Assembly (NCBI GenBank): GCA_028278625.1
Contig: JANQDY010000134.1
Coordinates: forward strand, 1-30,057
From: Thermodesulfobacteriota bacterium
GTDB lineage: Bacteria > Desulfobacterota > DSM-4660 > Desulfatiglandales > Desulfatiglandaceae
Direction of reading: 5' to 3'
Length of the DNA: 30,057 nt
Position numbers and translations under genes: made by a program. The notes beneath the pieces were generated by a model. That model was given only the letters and a program-made list of their open reading frames with translations, ran no database searches and was not told where the DNA came from. This document shows positions 7,821 to 16,306 of the stretch, piece after piece. Each line of letters starts with the position of its first letter. Position 1 is the first letter of the stretch.

Positions 7821-8474
7821 TCAGGCCTTTGCTTTCAACTCACCCTTGAGCCAGTCACACCAGGCATCAAGCCCTTCTCCCGTTTTGCATGAGATGTCAA
7901 AAATCGTTAAATCGGGATTTACTTTAAGGGCCTCTTCTCTGATACGTTCAATGGAGCAATCCACATAGGGCAGAAGATCAATCTTATTGATGAGCAGCAC
8001 CTTTGACTCATGAAACATCAGGGGATATTTGGCCGGTTTGTCTTCACCTTCCGTGACGCTCAGGATCATGACCTTGAAATCTTCACCCACTTTGAATTCC
8101 GCGGGGCAAACCAGATTCCCCACGTTTTCAACCACCAGGAGATCGAGGCTGTCGAAATCGAAGTTCTGAAAGGTATCTCGAATCATGTTGCCGTCCAGAT
8201 GGCACGCGCCGCCGGTGTTGATTTGTACCGCGGGGACCCCCTTTTCGGCAATACGTTCCGCGTCCTGGGAAGACTGAATATCCCCTTCGATGACGCCCAT
8301 TTTCAAATCATCTTTCAAGATGTCAATGGTTTTTTCAAGAAGGCTTGTCTTGCCGGCGCCGGGGGAACTCATGAGATTAAATACGAGCAGGTTTTTCTCG
8401 TCGAAAATGGCCCGGTTTTCCTGAGCAATGCGATCATTGGCTTCCAGAATGTTTTTTACAACCGATACTTTCAT
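7821..8474 (-). CDS. hypB: Hydrogenase nickel-incorporation GTPase HypB
   Basis: A 217-residue SIMIBI-class GTPase that helps HypA insert nickel into the hydrogenase large subunit. Visible motifs: P-loop SSPGAGKTSLLE (residues 36-47), EGDIQSSQDAERI, the metal site at the G-domain dimer interface (C91-H92 in GGACHLDG, and C123 in VGNLVCPAEF), and the guanine-specificity motif NKIDLL. The N-terminus lacks both the histidine-rich nickel-storage stretch and the CxxCGC motif of some homologues, so this is the short form that depends on other nickel carriers. It lies 51 bases after hypA and 14 before hypF. Confidence 0.95.
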   Translation of the reverse strand: MKVSVVKNILEANDRIAQENRAIFDEKNLLVFNLMSSPGAGKTSLLEKTIDILKDDLKMGVIEGDIQSSQDAERIAEKGVPAVQINTGGACHLDGNMIRDTFQNFDFDSLDLLVVENVGNLVCPAEFKVGEDFKVMILSVTEGEDKPAKYPLMFHESKVLLINKIDLLPYVDCSIERIREEALKVNPDLTIFDISCKTGEGLDAWCDWLKGELKAKA

Positions 8475-8525
8475 TTATAAGGCTCCATTCAAATCTCAAA
8501 AAGAAATGATCTTTTTAAAAATGGC

Positions 8526-8867
8526 TCACTCCACTTCCATTTCAACGATGGACAGCTCCTGACCGGACAGGGTTTCGATATCCGTGCCGTTACAGAGTGG
8601 GCATTCAAATGCATAATCCTTGATTTCAAAAGATTCCCCGCATTCTCGGCATTTCCCGGTCAGCGGGATAATTTCCATGTTGAGTTTCGCACCTTCCAGT
8701 TCGGTTCCCGATGTCATAATCTCAAAACAGAAAGAGAGGGATTCGGGGACAATGGCGGACAACTGGCCGATATGGACCAGAACGGATTTCAACACACTCG
8801 CGTTGTGCCTTTGCATCTCATCTTTGATCACGTCCAGAAGGCTCTGGGCGATGGACATTTCGTGCAT
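8526..8867 (-). CDS. hypA: Hydrogenase nickel metallochaperone HypA
   Basis: A 113-residue protein of the usual HypA length. It starts MHEMSIAQSLLDVI, in which His2 with the N-terminal amine is the known nickel site, and carries a zinc ribbon formed by C73/C76 and C89/C92 (CREC and CPLC). HypA passes nickel to the hydrogenase large subunit together with HypB. It stands 34 bases after the DUF2333 gene and directly upstream of hypB, in the same transcript. Confidence 0.94.
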   Translation of the reverse strand: MHEMSIAQSLLDVIKDEMQRHNASVLKSVLVHIGQLSAIVPESLSFCFEIMTSGTELEGAKLNMEIIPLTGKCRECGESFEIKDYAFECPLCNGTDIETLSGQELSIVEMEVE

Positions 8868-8901
8868 AAATAATGGGTTCTTCTCTATCCGTCGTTTTGC
8901 A

Positions 8902-9852
8902 TCAACCCTGTCTTAAAGCCACCGCCAGGGAGTCGATTTTCTGCCTGGCATCGTTGAAAACGCCCGACAGGTTTAAAGAATGATTGGCGAAAATGCTTTC
9001 GGGTGATCCGTTAAACACGATCCAGGGCTCGAAATAACAATTCTCCAGATTCTCTAGAATTTTATCCACCAACGCCATGGCGGTCTTTTCTTCCAGCACC
9101 CGCTTAAAATCGATTTTAATGGCTTTGAAGGATTCATGAAGGGCATAGGCGACGCCCTGGGCATAGTAGAAATTGTCATCAATCTGACGCCACGAGATGT
9201 TAATGGATACCAGCTGGGTATCCTTCTTTCCCTGCCTCTTGTCGCCGGCATCCACCGGAAGAACGGTTCCGCTGCGTTGTGGCGCATTGATCAGCCGGGT
9301 ATTGACACCGCCCATGAGTGACGCGTAGTCATTCAGAAGCTCGATGAGATTGTCGCCCCGGGGATAGAAGTGAGATCTTCCGATCAGAAGATTCTGGTAA
9401 TAGACCTCAAGGTCGTCATAGGCGTTCTGCCATTTGCTCTCAGCCGACGGAAACCACCATTTGTGGGGATCATTTGAAATCTCCGTAAAGGCCTCTTCCA
9501 CCTTTATGTCAATCTTATCGGTGGTCCGCATCCGTGAGAGATTATCCCTTAACACGTGAATATTATAGCGAACCACTTCCAGTTCGCCGATTTGAAAATT
9601 GGGCATGTTATCCAGGAAAACCGTTGGCCAGTAGATGTCATTGGGCAGCCAGTTTTCGTACATCTGTTTGATCAACATCTGATTGGTCCTGACAAAGGCC
9701 GCACCCTTGACTTTCGGATCATAATCGAACTTTCCCAGCGGTTCGGGCTTTCTTGAGTTGACAACCATCACCACGATACAAAAAATCAACAGAATCAGAA
9801 CCAAGAGACCGATTAAGAGACCGCGATTCTTCTTTTCAGCTTTTTCCGACAT
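8902..9852 (-). CDS. DUF2333 family single-pass membrane protein
   Basis: A 316-residue protein of unknown function. Residues 1-9 are charged; about 12-31 form one hydrophobic helix (GLLIGLLVLILLIFCIVVMV), so it is anchored in the inner membrane with a large periplasmic part. WLPNDIYWPTVFLDNMPNFQIGELEVVRYN and the later WWFPSAESKWQNAYDDLEVYYQNLL are the conserved blocks I associate with DUF2333 (PF10095), a mainly proteobacterial family. No enzymatic motif or metal-binding cluster is visible. It is the first gene after the promoter at 9946-9975, 34 bases upstream of hypA, so it is probably expressed with the hydrogenase maturation genes. Whether it acts with them is unknown. Confidence 0.7.
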   Translation of the reverse strand: MSEKAEKKNRGLLIGLLVLILLIFCIVVMVVNSRKPEPLGKFDYDPKVKGAAFVRTNQMLIKQMYENWLPNDIYWPTVFLDNMPNFQIGELEVVRYNIHVLRDNLSRMRTTDKIDIKVEEAFTEISNDPHKWWFPSAESKWQNAYDDLEVYYQNLLIGRSHFYPRGDNLIELLNDYASLMGGVNTRLINAPQRSGTVLPVDAGDKRQGKKDTQLVSINISWRQIDDNFYYAQGVAYALHESFKAIKIDFKRVLEEKTAMALVDKILENLENCYFEPWIVFNGSPESIFANHSLNLSGVFNDARQKIDSLAVALRQG

Positions 9853-9945
9853 CGTATCTGAACTCCCTTCATTAAGAAATCATCAGACGGCAAAATGCCC
9901 CGGACAGGAGCACCCATTTGTTGAAGTATTGGGTCTGTTTGACTG

Positions 9946-9975
9946 ATTCTAGAAGTGTGGGCACATCCTTGTCAA
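9946..9975 (-). promoter_or_regulatory. Sigma70-type promoter of the DUF2333-hyp operon
   Basis: Read on the minus strand, a perfect -35 TTGACA (9975-9970) and a -10 TAGAAT (9951-9946) are separated by 18 bases. The transcription start would be near 9939, giving a leader of about 87 bases before the DUF2333 ATG. The leader contains a short ACCCA/TGGGT inverted repeat. No sigma54 -24/-12 signature, common at some hyp operons, was seen. Confidence 0.65.
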
Positions 9976-10029
9976 CCCGTAAAGATTAAGGGAAGAAAAT
10001 TACCTGTGGGGAACAGCTTGACGAATGCG

Positions 10030-10497
10030 CTATTTTGAGGTTTCTTCGGGCGGGAGTTTGATCTTCTTGAACACCAGGTCATTCATGTTCTGAGGGGTCA
10101 CCATCCGCTGGCTCAGCAACTCTTTAATCCCTGTTTTAAAGGCGTCGGGATCATGAAAGGGGTGCGTTCCCGTAACGACCTTGAGATCCGGGAAATCCCG
10201 TTTGATGGTTTCCACAAAAGCCTCTTTAAAGGGACAAAGCTGTACCAGGCATGAAGTCAGATGAATGGCATCAATGCCGTAATCCACCAGCGCCTTCACT
10301 TTCTGCCAGATGCGATCCGAACCCACCGCCGTGGGACACCCTCCGCAGCCAATGATCCCCACCAGGTCCAACGGCTCATCCTTTGGGTAATCTTCAAATG
10401 ATCCGGCCCTGCTTCGCACATTCCCCAAACAGCCGATCATCACGCAATCCATTTCGTTGGTGGTACTTTCACATCCCAATATCCCTATTTTTGCCAT
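10030..10497 (-). CDS. CGGC-domain cysteine-rich protein
   Basis: A 155-residue cytoplasmic protein. It begins MAKIGILGCES and contains MIGCLGN, GIIGCGGCPTAVGSDRIW and TSCLVQLCPFKEAF, the cysteine pattern of the CGGC domain (PF08821), a family thought to bind metal or an iron-sulfur cluster but with no settled function. It is the last gene of the Liv/CoA-ligase operon, 38 bases after livF. The cysteines at 9, 18, 23, in GCGGC and in SCLVQLC could ligate a cluster; this is inference. An electron-transfer or sensing role for the operon is possible but not shown. Confidence 0.65.
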   Translation of the reverse strand: MAKIGILGCESTTNEMDCVMIGCLGNVRSRAGSFEDYPKDEPLDLVGIIGCGGCPTAVGSDRIWQKVKALVDYGIDAIHLTSCLVQLCPFKEAFVETIKRDFPDLKVVTGTHPFHDPDAFKTGIKELLSQRMVTPQNMNDLVFKKIKLPPEETSK

Positions 10498-10535
10498 CTC
10501 AATCTCCTATATTTAACCCATTTACGGATGGGCAC

Positions 10536-11342
10536 TCAGGTCAGCCACCGTTTCCGCCTCTTATAAAACTTCGCATCCCGATAACTCCTTTTTGCGCCCA
10601 TCTCAGTCAGTCCCAGATAGAACAGTTTGATGTCTTCGTTTTCCTTTAAACGTTCCACATTGTCATCCAGGACCACTTTGCCGTTTTCCATGACGTAACC
10701 GTGCTCGGCGATGGAGAGTGCCAGATGCGCGTTTTGCTCCACCAGAAACACCGTAATTTTCTGTTCTTCGTTCACTTTCTTGATAATCTTAAAAATCTCT
10801 GCCACGAGAATGGGGCTCAACCCCAAGGAAGGTTCATCCAGCATCATCAGGCGTGTCCGCGCCATCAGGGCTCTGCCGATGACCAGCATCTGCTGTTCCC
10901 CGCCCGAGAGGTACCCGGCCAGAGAGTTCCGTCTCGTCTTTAAAATGGGAAAATATTCCAGAACCGTGTCAAATCGCTTTCGAATCTCCTTTCGATTCTT
11001 CCGGGTCCGGGTGGCTGCAATGAGGTTTTCATAGGCGGTCAGATTCTCAAAGACGCAGCGTCCCTCCATCACTTGAAAGATGCCGAGCCGAACGATCTCT
11101 TCCGCCTCCTTTTTGTCGATGCGCTCACCCATGAATTCAATGGTACCATCGGTGACCTCACCGTCTTCCACCTTCAATAGGCCCGAGATGGCCTTGAGGG
11201 TCGTGGTCTTTCCGGCGCCGTTGGCACCCAAAAGGGCGACCACCTGGTTTTCCATGACTTTTAGGGACAGCCCTTTTAGGACCAAAATGACGTCGTCATA
11301 AATGACCTCGATATTGTTCACGTTGAGCATGACCCCGCCCAT
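10536..11342 (-). CDS. livF: Branched-chain-type ABC transporter ATP-binding protein LivF
   Basis: A 268-residue ABC ATPase. Walker A GANGAGKTT, the signature YLSGGEQQMLVIGRALMARTRLMMLDEPSLGLSPILV (signature plus Walker B) and the switch histidine in VEQNAH are present. LGIFQVMEGRCVFENLTAYENL is the LivF-type segment. About 25 basic residues at the C-terminus (after FYLGLTEMG) extend beyond the usual LivF end. The start at 11342 directly follows the ligase stop; an internal ATG at 11330 with a GGGCGGGG stretch before it is an alternative. With LivG it powers the LivHM channel. Confidence 0.9.
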   Translation of the reverse strand: MGGVMLNVNNIEVIYDDVILVLKGLSLKVMENQVVALLGANGAGKTTTLKAISGLLKVEDGEVTDGTIEFMGERIDKKEAEEIVRLGIFQVMEGRCVFENLTAYENLIAATRTRKNRKEIRKRFDTVLEYFPILKTRRNSLAGYLSGGEQQMLVIGRALMARTRLMMLDEPSLGLSPILVAEIFKIIKKVNEEQKITVFLVEQNAHLALSIAEHGYVMENGKVVLDDNVERLKENEDIKLFYLGLTEMGAKRSYRDAKFYKRRKRWLT

Positions 11343-12929
11343 TTAACCGCTCCCCTCTCTTTTGTTGAGTCTTTCCTGGAGAACAAAACGCTTTATTCTG
11401 CCCTTCCGGGTCTTGGGAAGCTCCGGGACAAAATCGACCCACCGTGGATATTTATAAAGGGCGATTCTATCTTTGACAAACCCTTTGATATCCTCTTTCA
11501 AGGGACCGCCGGGAGATTGAGCGGGGTCCAAAACCACAAAGGCATACGGTTTGATGAGGGCGTCTTCATCCTGGTATCCGACCACGGCGCTCTCCAAAAC
11601 CTTTGGGTGTTCGTTAATGGCCCCTTCCACCTCCAGGGGAGACAACCATTTGCCCCCCACCCGAAGCATGTCGTCGCTCCGACCCTTGAAATAGTAATAC
11701 CCCCCTTCATCCACCAGGTAACGGTCGCCGGTCACAAACCACTCGCCCTGCATGTTCTTTTTGGTCTCTTCCCGCAGATTCCAGTAGGCGGAAGCGATGG
11801 AGCCGCCCTTGACCAGCAGATGTCCCGTTTCCCCTGGACCCACCGGATTTCCGTCTTCGTCCACCAATCGGGTTTCATAACCGGGCACCGCTTTTCCCGT
11901 GCTGCCGGGCAAAACATCTTCAAATTGATTAGAGAGAAAAATATGGCAGATCTCCGTGGACCCGGTTCCGTCGAGGATTTCCACATCAAATTCATCCCTG
12001 AAGCGACGGTATACCTCGGGCGAAAGGATCTCGGCCGACGATATGCAGGCCCTCAAACCTTTGACCTGTGGAAGATCCTCTCCCTTGGCCCGGCGCTCCT
12101 TGCTGTAATCCGCCAGGGCCCCCAGGAGGGTCGGCACCGTAAAGAAGAGGGTGGGTTTGTATTTGATCAGATCCGCATACACCAGGTCCGGTGTCGGCCG
12201 ATGGTTGGCCAGAACCGTGGATGCCCCCACATAAAAGGGGTGGTAGACACTGTTCCCCAGGCCGTAGGCGAAAAAAAGAAAAGACCCCATCACCCGATCG
12301 TCCGCGGTCATGTTCAGAATACCCTTGGCATAGGCCTCGGCACAGTAAACCACATGGCTTTGATGATGAACGGCTCCCATAAGACGCGCCGGGTTTCTGC
12401 CGCTGTAAAGCCAGAAAGCCGCGTCATCGGGTGTGGTTCCTGCGGTTTCAATTTCAACGGGGGCCTTTTCCATGAGCGTCTCAAACTGTAAAAAGCCATG
12501 ATCCTCGCCCCCCGTCACCACCACTTGCCGGCAATACGGGGCCTGATCCAGTATCTTTAGAACCTCCGGCAGGAAGACGGCGTCGACAATCAATACCTTG
12601 GCCCGGCTGTCATTTAAGACATGCAGAAAATCCCTGGATTTCATCAAAATGCTGGTGGGGATAGGGACGGCACCCAGTTTAATGGCACCCAGAAATGAAA
12701 ACACCATTTTGGGAGAATCCCCCATTATGAGCATCACCCGGTTTTCCATCTCAACGCCCAGGTCCTTCAACATGTGAGCCGCCCGGTTCACCTGCCGCCG
12801 TAATTGATCGTAGGTATGAACTTCATCCTCAAAGAGGATGGCCGGCCGGTCCCCATGGCCCGCCGCCACGTGACGATCCACCAGGTACTGGGCCGCATTG
12901 AAGCGGTGGGGCAGATTTAAATCAAGCAT
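11343..12929 (-). CDS. Benzoate-CoA-ligase-like protein with degenerate ATP-binding and lysine motifs
   Basis: A 528-residue ANL-superfamily protein. FNAAQYLVDRHVAAGHGDRPAI, FLGAIKLGAVPIPTSILMK, FFAYGLGNSVYHP and TGSTEICHIFLSN are those of the benzoate-CoA ligase family, which activates aromatic or related acids. Two catalytic elements deviate. The P-loop expected as YSSGTTGRPKG reads YSGRNPARLMG at residues 175-185, so the phosphate-contacting glycines and lysine are gone. The C-terminal lysine motif GKIxRF reads GRIKRF, with Arg511 replacing the catalytic Lys. The frame is intact over the whole length, and the motifs at TGDR and GRSDDMLRVGGK are normal. It lies between livK and livF in the transporter operon, touching livF. 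It may be a pseudoenzyme, a thioester-only variant or an allosteric partner of the intact synthetase at 16307; activity cannot be assumed. Confidence 0.8.
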   Translation of the reverse strand: MLDLNLPHRFNAAQYLVDRHVAAGHGDRPAILFEDEVHTYDQLRRQVNRAAHMLKDLGVEMENRVMLIMGDSPKMVFSFLGAIKLGAVPIPTSILMKSRDFLHVLNDSRAKVLIVDAVFLPEVLKILDQAPYCRQVVVTGGEDHGFLQFETLMEKAPVEIETAGTTPDDAAFWLYSGRNPARLMGAVHHQSHVVYCAEAYAKGILNMTADDRVMGSFLFFAYGLGNSVYHPFYVGASTVLANHRPTPDLVYADLIKYKPTLFFTVPTLLGALADYSKERRAKGEDLPQVKGLRACISSAEILSPEVYRRFRDEFDVEILDGTGSTEICHIFLSNQFEDVLPGSTGKAVPGYETRLVDEDGNPVGPGETGHLLVKGGSIASAYWNLREETKKNMQGEWFVTGDRYLVDEGGYYYFKGRSDDMLRVGGKWLSPLEVEGAINEHPKVLESAVVGYQDEDALIKPYAFVVLDPAQSPGGPLKEDIKGFVKDRIALYKYPRWVDFVPELPKTRKGRIKRFVLQERLNKREGSG

Positions 12930-12960
12930 GGTTTTGCCTTTTTTTGAGCGGTTCGCTGTT

Positions 12961-13013
12961 CGCCGTTAGCCGTTAGCAGCTAATTGCCATGCCACTAACC
13001 GCTAACAGCTCAT
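12961..13013. repeat. Intercistronic stem-loop between livK and the ligase-like gene
   Basis: GTTAGCCGTTAG (12965-12976) pairs with CTAACCGCTAAC (12995-13006) with a single mismatch around an 18-base loop, and related AGCT-containing repeats continue to about 13020. It lies just after the livK stop. A stem at this place often protects the abundant binding-protein message or limits read-through, which would fit the usual need for excess LivK. It lacks a following T-tract on the minus strand, so a strong terminator is unlikely. Confidence 0.5.
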
Positions 13014-13031
13014 AGCTGATAGATAAACGGG

Positions 13032-14231
13032 TTATTTCCCGAAATAAGTCTGGTCCCTGGGCAGCTCAATCCAGTTGGTAATGGGTTCGATCTTGTCGTT
13101 CTTTACCTCATATATCTTGGCCGCCATGCTGGCCCGGTGATCCGTTGCGGTAAAGGTGAGTGGTGGTGCCAGACCGCCGGTTTCAAAATCCTTGAACTGC
13201 TCAAAGGCCTTCCTGATCCCCACGGGGGTCAGATCGCCTGCCTTGTCGGCCATGCGAAGGGCGTGGGCCACGGCCAGAATATTCACCCAGCCTTCCACAT
13301 AGACATTGGTCCCCATTTCACCCGGATGCCATTTTTCGTTGGATGCCACCACCTTTTTCATTCCCGGCACGTCAGCGCCGTAGGGGGCGATGGGATGAAC
13401 CCCGTAAGTACCGTTGGCGGCCCCGCCGCTCAGTTTAATAAGGGTTTCTTCGAAATTTCGGATATTGCTGATGAACTTGGTCTTGATCCCCAGGGCTTTG
13501 GCATTCTTCAAGATGACCGCGCCGTTCATGGCCGTTGAAGTAATATAGGCGTAATCGGGATCATATCTTTTCATGTTCATCAACTGAGGCGTTGCGTCCT
13601 TGGTGGGCCAGTTGATCACCTGGTCCGGGCCCACCTCCACCCCCATCTTCTTGGCATAATCCTTACACACCGCAAGAATGTCCCGGCCGTATTTGTTGTC
13701 GGGGTATAGAAAACAGAGTTTCGGCTTTCGGCTGGTGTCCTTCCAGGTATCGTGAATCCATTTGACGGCGATCCGGCCCATGGTGGCATAGGAAGGGGAT
13801 ACGAAAAAACTGAACGGTGTTTTGGCCGGATTCTGAAACTTGCTGGTAAAGGAAGCGGCAATGGTGACCACACCGTCATTTACGATTTTCTTTCGAAGGG
13901 TCATGGTGGTGCCCGTGGACTGAATATAGAGCCCCAGCACTTTTTCCGAGTCCACCAGTCGGTTATAGCCCGCCACACCCCGAGGGACCTTATAGCCGTC
14001 GTCAATGACGATCAATTCCAGCTCTTTACCGTTAATGCCGCCGTTTTCATTGATCCAGCGGGCCGCATCCAACTGGCCTTTGACCTGGTTTTTACCCCAG
14101 TCCGATGTGGGTCCTGAAAGGTCAATGAGGACCCCCCATTTGATTTTCTCCGCTGCGGCGACATTCGTCGCAAACATCCCCAAACAGAATAAAACGGCCA
14201 GTAGAACAACTGCAACGTTACTTTTTTTCAT
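13032..14231 (-). CDS. livK: Branched-chain-type ABC transporter substrate-binding protein
   Basis: A 399-residue periplasmic binding protein. The ATG at 14231 (GGAAAGGAGAG upstream) starts a clear Sec signal peptide, MKKSNVAVVLLAVLFCLG, with cleavage likely after VAAA. An upstream start at 14330 would add a non-signal extension. IKWGVLIDLSGPTSDWGKNQVKGQLDAARWINENGG and ELELIVIDDGY are the opening blocks of type-I periplasmic binding proteins of the Leu/Ile/Val class (Peripla_BP_6). In Desulfobacterota such proteins often bind aromatic or aliphatic carboxylates rather than amino acids. The two CoA ligases in this operon point to a carboxylic acid, but the ligand cannot be read from the sequence. 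Confidence 0.88.
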   Translation of the reverse strand: MKKSNVAVVLLAVLFCLGMFATNVAAAEKIKWGVLIDLSGPTSDWGKNQVKGQLDAARWINENGGINGKELELIVIDDGYKVPRGVAGYNRLVDSEKVLGLYIQSTGTTMTLRKKIVNDGVVTIAASFTSKFQNPAKTPFSFFVSPSYATMGRIAVKWIHDTWKDTSRKPKLCFLYPDNKYGRDILAVCKDYAKKMGVEVGPDQVINWPTKDATPQLMNMKRYDPDYAYITSTAMNGAVILKNAKALGIKTKFISNIRNFEETLIKLSGGAANGTYGVHPIAPYGADVPGMKKVVASNEKWHPGEMGTNVYVEGWVNILAVAHALRMADKAGDLTPVGIRKAFEQFKDFETGGLAPPLTFTATDHRASMAAKIYEVKNDKIEPITNWIELPRDQTYFGK

Positions 14232-14333
14232 GATCTCTCTCCTTTCCAAGTTAGGGTTCCGTTTAAATGAATTTTTCCAGGAAAAAGCACTAACAAAAGC
14301 GCGGCACACCGCATGGGCCTTGAAACACATCTC

Positions 14334-15377
14334 CTAATAGGAAAAAGGCCACAGTTTCCAGTAGGCGCGGATTGTGCGCCACCTGGCGGCCAGGCCGTCC
14401 GGTTCAAAAATGAGAAACAGAACAATAACGCACCCAAAAACAATCTCGCGAATGGAGACGAACCAGGTAACATGATCCGGAAAAGCCGTATTCAGGGTGG
14501 TGGTCACCACCTCCAGAATACGCTCCAGGATAAACCAGAATCCCACACCGAAAATGCCGCCCAGAATATGCCCCAACCCTCCGATAATGCACATGGCCAG
14601 AAAGTCGATGGACTGATGAATGGTAAAAGACTCATGGGTGATGACCTGTAGGTACTGGGCCGTCAGTGCGCCGGCAATCCCCGCAAAAAAGGATGAGACG
14701 GCGAAACTCATGAGCCGATACTTAAAGACATGAACCCCGATCACCTCAGCCGCCAGATACCGGTCCCGAATGGCCACGAATGCCCGGCCCGACCGGGCCC
14801 TGACGATGTTCTTGACCACAAAGGTGGCCGCAACCGCCAGGACAAAGGTCAGGTAATAGAGGTGGATATGATTGTCGAAATGGATGGGGCCGATGGTTCC
14901 GGGATCCACCAACAGGCCCTCCACTCCCCCGGTCAGGCTATCCCACCGTCGAATGGTGAACTCGATGATGAACTGGGCTGCAATGGTGGCAATGGCCAGA
15001 TACAGCCCCCTCAACCGCAGGGAAGGAATTCCGAAGATCATCCCCACCATGGCCGCCATGGCCCCCGAAAGGGGAAGCGCCACAATGAAAGGGACATTGG
15101 CCTGGCCGATGAGAATGGTGCAGGTATAGGCCCCGACCCCTAGAAAAGCGGCGTGGCCCAGGGAGATCTGCCCCGTAAATCCGGTGAGCAGGTTGAGTCC
15201 GTGGCATGCGATGATGGCGATGCCTGCCTCCGTCATAATGGAAACCATGTATTTGGAACCCACCAGCGGGAAAAGGATGCACGCCAGCAGAAACGCCATC
15301 AGCCAGGCCCTCACAAACCAGGTCTGAAAAATGCGCTCGTCGGTTCGATAATTCTCGTGAAATAGTCCGGCCGGCAT
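14334..15377 (-). CDS. livM: Branched-chain-type ABC transporter permease LivM
   Basis: A 347-residue polytopic membrane protein with about nine hydrophobic segments. YMVSIMTEAGIAIIACHGLNLLTGFTGQISLGHAAFLGVGAY is the LivM signature region, and the coupling-helix segment GRAFVAIRDRYLAAEVIGVHVFKYRLMSFAVSSFFAGIAGAL is typical. The hydrophilic N-terminal 25 residues are slightly longer than average. It lies 40 bases after livH and 102 before livK. It forms the inner-membrane channel with LivH. Confidence 0.92.
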   Translation of the reverse strand: MPAGLFHENYRTDERIFQTWFVRAWLMAFLLACILFPLVGSKYMVSIMTEAGIAIIACHGLNLLTGFTGQISLGHAAFLGVGAYTCTILIGQANVPFIVALPLSGAMAAMVGMIFGIPSLRLRGLYLAIATIAAQFIIEFTIRRWDSLTGGVEGLLVDPGTIGPIHFDNHIHLYYLTFVLAVAATFVVKNIVRARSGRAFVAIRDRYLAAEVIGVHVFKYRLMSFAVSSFFAGIAGALTAQYLQVITHESFTIHQSIDFLAMCIIGGLGHILGGIFGVGFWFILERILEVVTTTLNTAFPDHVTWFVSIREIVFGCVIVLFLIFEPDGLAARWRTIRAYWKLWPFSY

Positions 15378-15417
15378 AATTTATCGTCTCACGATCTTTC
15401 GCTTTTCATCCTTTTCT

Positions 15418-16305
15418 TTACACCCTCTCGATTTCTTCGATGCCAAAAAGCCCGTAGGGCTTGATCATCAAAACCAATACCAGAACAATAAAAGGGAATA
15501 CCTCGTTGATGGCCGGGATGTAGGGATCCAGATACCCTGCCGAAAGAAACTCCAGCACTCCGACGATCAGTCCGCCGATAATGGCGCCCAGGATACTGTC
15601 GAGACCGCCCAGAATCACCGCCGGCAGAACCTTGAGACCGATATAGCTCAAATCAACGCCCACCCCGGCAATATTCCCCACCAGTATTCCGCCGATGGAG
15701 GAGACCACCGCCGCAATGCACCAGCTCATGGCAAACACCCGTTTGACGGAAATCCCCATGCTCTGGGCCGCGGTCTGGTGATCCGCCACGGCCCGCATGA
15801 AAACGCCGGTACGGGCATACTTGAAAAAAACGGCAAAAAAGATGAGCAGCACGAATGAGATGCCCATGCTGTACAGATAAAGATAGGTCATCTTGACGCC
15901 CCAGAAATCGATGGGTTCGGCGGGGAAGATGTTAAACTGCCGAATATCGTTTCCCCATATCATGATCACCAGTCCCCGCATGATATAGGTCAGCCCCAGG
16001 GTCACCATAATGACGGATATGATGGGTTCGCCGATGAGGGGCCGAAGCACCAGGCGCTCCACGGCGAGGCCCAGAACGACCGAAAATGCAAGGGTCAGCA
16101 AAAAGCTGGCAATAAAACTGAGTCCGAAATCGAGGGTGAGGGAAAGACAGAAATAGGCCCCCACCATCAGAAATTCCCCCTGGGCCAGGTTCAAAATGGA
16201 GGTGGACTTGTATATCAGCACAAACCCCAGCGCCACAAGGGCATAAATGGATCCCATGGAAAGCCCGCTCATGAGAAACTGCATGAAAAACTGAAATTCG
16301 TTCAC
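15418..16305 (-). CDS. livH: Branched-chain-type ABC transporter permease LivH
   Basis: A 295-residue permease when started at the GTG at 16305, which is one base after the upstream synthetase stop and has GGGGAGG before it. The longest frame, to 16353, would overlap that gene. FLMSGLSMGSIYALVALGFVLIYKSTSILNLAQGEFLMVGAYF is the LivH signature. MRAVADHQTAAQSMGISVKRVFAMSW is the cytoplasmic coupling helix, and GGLDSILGAIIGGLIVGVLE the C-terminal core. Tight coupling to the synthetase supports shared function. Confidence 0.92.
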   Translation of the reverse strand: MNEFQFFMQFLMSGLSMGSIYALVALGFVLIYKSTSILNLAQGEFLMVGAYFCLSLTLDFGLSFIASFLLTLAFSVVLGLAVERLVLRPLIGEPIISVIMVTLGLTYIMRGLVIMIWGNDIRQFNIFPAEPIDFWGVKMTYLYLYSMGISFVLLIFFAVFFKYARTGVFMRAVADHQTAAQSMGISVKRVFAMSWCIAAVVSSIGGILVGNIAGVGVDLSYIGLKVLPAVILGGLDSILGAIIGGLIVGVLEFLSAGYLDPYIPAINEVFPFIVLVLVLMIKPYGLFGIEEIERV

Positions 16306-16306
16306 C

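Noticed and set aside
11517..12491. 324-residue plus-strand ORF antisense to the ligase-like gene
   Set aside because: It mirrors the codon structure of the real gene on the minus strand and shows no domain.
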